From contig DAIDIX010000044.1 of assembly GCA_027451645.1 (NCBI GenBank), forward strand, positions 1 through 10,501: 10,501 nt of DNA, written 5' to 3'. The position numbers and the translations under genes were made by a program. Below, one piece after another: positions 6,377-10,501 of the stretch. This DNA comes from Candidatus Dormiibacterota bacterium (GTDB lineage Bacteria; Chloroflexota; Dormibacteria; Aeolococcales; Aeolococcaceae). The stretch's first letter is position 1. The number at the start of each line of letters is the position of its first letter. The notes beneath the pieces are model-generated. The model was given only the letters and a program-made list of their open reading frames with translations. It was not told where the DNA came from and made no database searches.

Positions 6377-7126
6377 TTACTCGAGAGAGGCACCTTTCTT
6401 CTGTGTCGTGCCAGCAGTGGAGAATCCCCTGCAAATCTCTGTCCAGCTCTTGTCTGTTCTTCCGTGGGCAATCATGCGGAGGAGCTCCATGCCCGTTTCC
6501 GTGCGGTTCCGGATGTGCTCACGCATTGATCTCGGGGAGAGTGCCTCCCTGCCCATATACGCAAACACCTCATCCGGCTCAGGATGGTGTGCAACCCACA
6601 TCTCGAGTGCCTCATCAAGCTGCTGAAGCTCCTTCCAGGTCAGTGGCCGAAGAGACGCTATCTCCTCCGCACGCTTCCATTCCCTCTCATGCCGGGCTGC
6701 CTCATCGGGATATCGTGCCTTCCACTCCGCAAGGCACTCCCTGATGAGTGGAGCATCATTCCTGTCCCGGAGGGCATTGTAGAGGGCATTGTATGCATAC
6801 GACCGGATCCAGGGATCTGTCGACTGCACAGCACGCCTCAGTGCACCAATCTCCCACGACGCATACTGGAGAAGATCACGCGTATCGCCTTCCCCCTTCC
6901 TGCAGCACCGCTGCATCCCGCCATACTGCTGGCTTTCCCACAGTGCAGCACCACATGCGATATCTCCACCCTGCTGAGAGAGCTCCCGGAAATACCCTGC
7001 TATCGAAGCGTATTCCTCAAGCTGGGAACCACCCTCCTCACGGACGGCTTTCCCAAGCTCCCAGGCACGTTCCCGGTGTGCCTGCCAGAACTGCTCCGAT
7101 ACGGACTTCTTTTCCCTTCCCTCCAT
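6377..7126 (-). CDS. Helical cytoplasmic protein of unknown function
   Basis: A protein of 249 residues, rich in Glu, Arg, Ala, Trp and Leu, with no signal peptide or membrane segment; nearly all of it looks alpha-helical. The middle part (QYASWEIGALRRAVQSTD, then WIRSYAYNALYNALRDR) has the rhythm of HEAT- or TPR-like helical pairs. The C-terminal third (LTWKELQQLDEALEMWV and LSPRSMREHIRNRTETG) could be another helical module, followed by a polar tail. A Cys pair occurs in GGMQRCCRKG. I do not recognise the family. It is probably real because it fills the strand between two genes with a protein-like composition. It ends 78 bases upstream of the glutaredoxin-flavoenzyme start on the same strand, so the two probably form an operon. 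Its ATG (7126) has only a weak GACAGG nearby, similar to the weak site before the photolyase. Confidence 0.8.
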   Translation of the reverse strand: MEGREKKSVSEQFWQAHRERAWELGKAVREEGGSQLEEYASIAGYFRELSQQGGDIACGAALWESQQYGGMQRCCRKGEGDTRDLLQYASWEIGALRRAVQSTDPWIRSYAYNALYNALRDRNDAPLIRECLAEWKARYPDEAARHEREWKRAEEIASLRPLTWKELQQLDEALEMWVAHHPEPDEVFAYMGREALSPRSMREHIRNRTETGMELLRMIAHGRTDKSWTEICRGFSTAGTTQKKGASLE

Positions 7127-7153
7127 GCCTGTCGTGAAGACAGATTGTGAACC

Positions 7154-7159
7154 ATCATA
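7154..7159 (-). promoter_or_regulatory. Possible -10 element for the 6377-7126 / redox operon
   Basis: On the minus strand TATGAT stands 27 bases before ATG 7126, in the divergent region with the DUF2079 gene. It matches five of six bases of the sigma-70 -10 consensus, but no good TTGACA-like element lies 16-18 bases further upstream (best AGGACA, badly spaced). The call rests on position and one hexamer only. CTGTC/GACAG at 7130-7144 would form a small hairpin between this element and the ATG. Confidence 0.25.
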
Positions 7160-7345
7160 TCGCAGGAATGGGAATCACTGTCCTCGACCATTCGCACACA
7201 GATTTGTGCTCATCTGCTACTGCAGAACCACACCCATGCTATGCTTTCCCATTGTTGGGGTGTCGTTCGCATCTATCCATGCAGGAGACGACACATCGCT
7301 AGCCTTTCTCCCCGGCAGACCCTTTCCGGAGTGGAGCTCGTCGGC

Positions 7346-8920
7346 ATGCGGAGACCCGCATTCCGGCATGCTCGAACTGTACAGCCACAATCCTGGACAG
7401 CACCTCTTCCCTATTTCGTTGCACTTTTCCAGTTTGTTGGCTATGGAGCAACAGCACTCTGGAAACTCGCCAGATTCAATGTCGCTTCCGACTTTGGCAT
7501 GAACAACCAGGCCACCTTCCTCATACGCCATGGTGTGCTCAATCCCTTCAGCACGATAGCTGGCCATCCGATGTGGCAGGACCAGTTCAAGCTCCTCCTC
7601 TGGCCAGTAGGACTCCTCAGGATTGCTGCTCCTGGAGCCATCCTCCTCGTCGTCCTGCAGGCAGCAGCTCTTGCAGCTTCAAGCGGACTCCTTATCCATC
7701 TCGTACAGCAGCTGTCTTCCTCTCTCCCAAGCAGGACTTCCACAGCAGTCATTGCCATCTCTGCAGGAATCATTCTTCTTGAACCGTGGACCTACCAGGC
7801 TGCACTGTCGGATTTCCATGCCCAGAACATTGCTGCACCAGCCCTCGTGCTCCTCATTGGAAGCATCATGCTCAAAAGAACCTGGCCATGGATTTTCGGG
7901 AGTGCTGCAGCATATCTCCTTTCCGGTTCCGAGGCAGGAACAGTTGTTGCTGCAGCAGGATTCGGCTTTCTCCTTCTCCGGGAACATCGGAGAAACGGTG
8001 CACTCCTTGCTTCGCTCGGGAGCCTCTGGATTGGCCTTATTCTTCTCCTTCACGCAGATCTTGGCACTCCATTTGATCAGGTATACGGATATCTCGCAGG
8101 AAGTGCTCACCCCACGTTGCCTGGCATCCTTTCAGGTGTCATCCACACTCCCATGCTTCCTCTCCGCCAGCTCGCGAGCCATGGCATCACCATTGCAGCA
8201 CTCATCATCATGGCAGGCTCCATCGGCATTTTCTACCCGCCAGCAGGAGCGGTAGCGTGCTGTGAAATTCTCCTCGCAGGCCTTCAGCAGCATACAAACC
8301 TTCTCGATTTTGCAACGGGCAGCTTCCAGATGTGGCCTGTTGTCGCTCTCCTCATCTGTGGCATTCCACCTGTCATTGTCCGTCTTTCCAGATGGAAGAA
8401 TGGAAGGAGTCCCCAGCTCCAGAAGATTCTTGTAAGTGCTGCAGCAGCTCTTGGCATCTGTACAGTGCTCGGAAATGGGTATTACTCAATGACCATTCCC
8501 GCCCGCTGGAATACCGTTCCGAATGCGGCTGTACGTGCACTACAGCAGGATATCCCCTTCATTCCAACGAGTGCTGAAGTCATCGCATCAAACGGCATCA
8601 TCGGAGTATTGAGTGCCAGAAGCTATGTCTATGCACTGACATCACTGCACGAGGTGGTTCCGATCTGCTCGAGCAAGATCTTCATCGTCATTGCTCCCAG
8701 TACAGGAGCAGAAATGCTTCCCCCATCTTCAGCACGTGAGCTTGCTGCATCGCTCCATCCCACTGCCTTTCCCACGGCATCAGTGTCCGGATCTGCGCTC
8801 ACAGTTCTGGAACGCTCCATTCCCCATCCCGGATATTCCTGGCTCGCTATATCTCCCCAGGGAGCCTCCATCCTGCACTCTTCTTCGAGAGTTTCCTGCC
8901 CAAATCCACTCATTCCATAG
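7346..8920 (+). CDS. DUF2079-family polytopic membrane protein
   Basis: About 524 residues from ATG 7346. A longer frame opens at ATG 7241, but its extra 35 residues (Cys/Arg-rich) look non-coding, and GGAG lies 9 bases before 7346. A basic N-terminus is followed by roughly nine to eleven hydrophobic helices covering most of residues 20-380. Family marks, in the 524-residue numbering, are SDFGMNNQ (48-55; family DLGIFDQ), TIAGHPMWQDQF (70-81), SDFHAQNIAAP (155-165; family DFHPE..A.P), SGSEAG (193-198; family usually K-E-D) and the soluble tail with IPTSAEVIASNGIIGVLSARSYVYAL (406-431; family IP..A.V.A...L..HLS.R..IY). DUF2079 proteins resemble lipid-linked glycosyltransferases of the GT-C type in topology, so a role in envelope glycan or lipid modification is possible but unproven. 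The gene is 55 bases upstream of the small anchored protein, same strand. Confidence 0.85.
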   Translation: MRRPAFRHARTVQPQSWTAPLPYFVALFQFVGYGATALWKLARFNVASDFGMNNQATFLIRHGVLNPFSTIAGHPMWQDQFKLLLWPVGLLRIAAPGAILLVVLQAAALAASSGLLIHLVQQLSSSLPSRTSTAVIAISAGIILLEPWTYQAALSDFHAQNIAAPALVLLIGSIMLKRTWPWIFGSAAAYLLSGSEAGTVVAAAGFGFLLLREHRRNGALLASLGSLWIGLILLLHADLGTPFDQVYGYLAGSAHPTLPGILSGVIHTPMLPLRQLASHGITIAALIIMAGSIGIFYPPAGAVACCEILLAGLQQHTNLLDFATGSFQMWPVVALLICGIPPVIVRLSRWKNGRSPQLQKILVSAAAALGICTVLGNGYYSMTIPARWNTVPNAAVRALQQDIPFIPTSAEVIASNGIIGVLSARSYVYALTSLHEVVPICSSKIFIVIAPSTGAEMLPPSSARELAASLHPTAFPTASVSGSALTVLERSIPHPGYSWLAISPQGASILHSSSRVSCPNPLIP

Positions 8921-8975
8921 AAAGTGTTCGTGCCATGTTGTTCACTGCTGCTCGGAATGGTGCAATACTCCATCC

Positions 8976-9560
8976 ATGAGCTATCAGCCCCCGGACAGTA
9001 ACCAGAATGACCCTGAAGGGCAAGGCATTGCTGCAGTTGCAAAGAGCCTTCTTAAGACGCCAGTGTCAACCCCAGTGCGAATCTCCTACCAGGGACAGAA
9101 CTACACGGGAACAGTAAGCTGGGACGGCTCCTCCTGCAGCATAAAGGATGCTACGGGAGCAACGCTTCTTGATTTCCATCCAGACGAGCTTACAAACTAC
9201 ACTGCACGGCTCACGAGCATCAGTATTGAGACAACACGGGGCTCCTGCTCGCTCAGGTTCGGTTCCCGCCTTACACAGGTTATGGAGTACTTCTCCGTTG
9301 GAGGCAGGTACTCGAACCAGTCGATCGAACAGGTTCAGCAGACATACGGCACAGGAGCTGGCACCTGGACAGGTCTCCTTGGCTGGATGTGGGTATCTGC
9401 AGGCCATGCTCCACCCCAAGGAGGGGGTTCCTTCAATCCTTTCACGACGATCTCACCTGGACGGCCAAGCGGACGAACGAACACATCGTTCCTCAACTGC
9501 CTGGCAGCGTTTGTCGTCATTCTCATACTGATATCCGTATTTCTCTCGGTTGTCCACTGA
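8976..9560 (+). CDS. Small protein with a beta-rich domain and a C-terminal membrane anchor
   Basis: A protein of 194 residues from ATG 8976. The open frame extends further 5' but there overlaps the DUF2079 gene and is Pro/His/Cys-rich, so this start is preferred although no good Shine-Dalgarno is visible. Residues 1-30 are polar. Residues 30-110 alternate short beta-like stretches (PVRISYQGQNYTGTVSWDG, SCSIKDATGATLLDFHPDEL, LTSISIETTRGSCSLRFGS), compatible with a PH- or GRAM-like sandwich. Residues 120-170 are Gly/Thr/Pro-rich. The end (FLNCLAAFVVILILISVFLSV) is a single membrane helix with only a few residues after it, so the domain probably sits in the cytoplasm as a tail-anchored protein. 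It directly follows the DUF2079 gene and may work with it. The family is not recognised; the PH-like idea is tentative. Confidence 0.8.
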   Translation: MSYQPPDSNQNDPEGQGIAAVAKSLLKTPVSTPVRISYQGQNYTGTVSWDGSSCSIKDATGATLLDFHPDELTNYTARLTSISIETTRGSCSLRFGSRLTQVMEYFSVGGRYSNQSIEQVQQTYGTGAGTWTGLLGWMWVSAGHAPPQGGGSFNPFTTISPGRPSGRTNTSFLNCLAAFVVILILISVFLSVVH

Positions 9561-9640
9561 GAAGAGCTCACTGTCCTGCAGCTGCGCGTTCGCATTCCGG
9601 TAGATGTTCGTGCTCTATGCGACAAGAAGCACTGCAAGCG

Positions 9641-9716
9641 GAACGGAGCGCTCCTCGTCTGCCGTTCTGTCTTCACCCTGGAACTCGTGTGCTTCAATCC
9701 TGCCTTCTGAAGGCGG
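9641..9716. other. Inverted repeats between convergent gene ends
   Basis: In the 196-base gap between the convergent genes ending at 9560 and 9757 there are two structures. GAACGG (9641-9646) pairs with CCGTTC (9662-9667) around a perfect 10-base palindrome GGAGCGCTCC (9645-9654). CTGCCTT / AAGGCGG (9700-9706 / 9710-9716) gives a 7-pair stem with a 3-base loop, including one G-T pair. Either could be a bidirectional transcription barrier, but neither is followed by a T-run on either strand, so an intrinsic terminator cannot be claimed. Confidence 0.35.
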
Positions 9717-9756
9717 AGTTCACTCGGAATGCGAAAGGATATACGAGAAAGGAGAT

Positions 9757-10500
9757 CTACTCGAGATGCTGGCTCAGAACGGATGTCACAGCACGGATAT
9801 CCTTTCTCGTTGCCTCAAGTGCATGCCTCTTCTCCCTCCCAGTGATGACGGGGTGGGGATCAAACTTCTTCCGGGGCATCAATCCGCTGAGATCGTTCCT
9901 GTCCAGGACAATTTCGCATCTTCCCTGTGCACTGAATCCCCGTGTTCCCTGTCGCCAGTAGCCCAGCGTGACAAGCTCTGCCATCTGCTCGCTGCTTGCT
10001 CCTCCAAGGGTTGCAACATCGGAAGAAAAGCCGAGGTCATGGACACGCTCCATGATGCTCTGCACATTCTGCCCTCCGCCAACACGCTCTGTGACGATGA
10101 GTGCACGCTTGCCTTCAGGTATGCCCTTGAGAAAGTGCATGCGACCAGCAAATGCCTCAATCTGGTCAGTCATGTGAGGGCGCTTGACTCCCTCAATGAA
10201 CACCACGGGAATTGGCTTTTGCTGATGCTCCTTGCGATACGCATTGATTGCCTTTGCGAGAAGAAGGGCAGGCACTCTTCCGCTGGTATCATCTCCGACA
10301 ATGAATCCATACTCGTCATTTCGGACATGCTCCCGAATCTGATCGAGCAGTAAAGCCATTGAACCGGTCAATGCAGGAACTTCCTGACGCAGACATGATT
10401 TCCTCACCTGTGTCCACGAAGCAATCCTCTCAAGATCTTCATATATGGTTTCTGGAAGCCTGCTTGTGACCACCAGATTCGGACTGCCAATCTTGCCCAA
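9757..10500 (-). CDS. Phosphoribosyltransferase-like protein, probably 5'-incomplete
   Basis: A minus-strand frame of at least 247 codons ends in TAG at 9757-9759. The first codon that could start it, TTG at 10498-10500, touches the window edge, so the true start may lie outside; ATG at residue 48 would remove a plausible N-terminal helix. The core shows a type I PRTase layout: strand and helix YGFIVGDDTSGRVPALLLAKAI (64-85), strand PIPVVFIEG (96-104), then the PRPP-loop position RALIVTERVGGGQNVQSIME (132-151) and helix ending DLGF. The classical loop DDxxxTG is altered to TERVGGG, so PRPP chemistry is uncertain. The basic C-terminus (PRKKFDPHP, REKRHALEATRKD) could bind nucleic acid or a partner. 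No substrate can be named. It converges on the anchored protein gene across 196 bases. Confidence 0.75.
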   Translation of the reverse strand: MGKIGSPNLVVTSRLPETIYEDLERIASWTQVRKSCLRQEVPALTGSMALLLDQIREHVRNDEYGFIVGDDTSGRVPALLLAKAINAYRKEHQQKPIPVVFIEGVKRPHMTDQIEAFAGRMHFLKGIPEGKRALIVTERVGGGQNVQSIMERVHDLGFSSDVATLGGASSEQMAELVTLGYWRQGTRGFSAQGRCEIVLDRNDLSGLMPRKKFDPHPVITGREKRHALEATRKDIRAVTSVLSQHLE

Positions 10501-10501
10501 T

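Noticed and set aside
8691..8975. 5' extension of the small anchored protein to ATG 8691
   Set aside because: It would overlap the DUF2079 gene by 230 bases, and its residues are Pro/His/Cys-rich without protein character.
9604..10353. Long plus-strand frame opposite the PRTase-like gene
   Set aside because: Ser/Cys/Leu-rich translation with no recognisable motif; the opposite strand gives a coherent fold.

Overview
This is a 10.5 kb stretch of bacterial chromosome of moderate GC content with ordinary single-copy genes. There is no sign of an insertion sequence, prophage, CRISPR array, rRNA or tRNA. UGA acts as a normal stop (for example the photolyase and the thioredoxin-reductase-like gene both end in TGA), so the recoded UGA=Gly lineages (Gracilibacteria, SR1) are excluded. 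Purine-rich Shine-Dalgarno sites precede several genes. The mix of many unrecognised proteins, a DUF2079 membrane protein, a small secreted SLT-type muralytic protein and a glutaredoxin-flavoenzyme fusion would fit a Patescibacteria/CPR genome of the Peribacteria type, but this is an impression, not proof.

Layout, left to right. Positions 1-1256 hold the start of an unrecognised soluble protein on the minus strand whose C-terminus lies outside the window; it has no called ORF of its own, and I found it by reading the minus frame by hand. About 430 bases without a convincing gene follow, including a helically phased CATGC cluster. Two minus-strand genes come next: an eight-helix membrane protein built of two diverged halves (1688-2680) and, upstream of it, a secreted lytic-transglycosylase-like protein (2806-3423). 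A divergent intergenic region of 268 bases with several perfect short inverted repeats separates the latter from a plus-strand class I DNA photolyase (3692-5086). The photolyase 3' end overlaps by 27 bases a convergent minus-strand gene for a glutaredoxin (mycoredoxin-like) domain fused to an AhpF/thioredoxin-reductase-like flavoprotein (5060-6298). That gene sits just downstream of a small helical protein of unknown function (6377-7126), probably in one operon.

A second divergent region (7127-7345) leads to a plus-strand DUF2079 membrane protein (7346-8920) and a small C-terminally membrane-anchored protein (8976-9560). The window closes with a minus-strand phosphoribosyltransferase-like protein (9757-10500) whose 5' end probably lies past the right edge.

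Functionally the best-understood genes concern stress protection (photoreactivation of UV damage, thiol/peroxide redox control) and cell-wall turnover. I see no defence island or clearly new multi-gene system. The most noteworthy points are the redox fusion with predicted NADH preference, the row of three evenly spaced inverted repeats before the photolyase, the degenerate PRPP loop of the right-hand gene, and the large unrecognised protein at the left edge.
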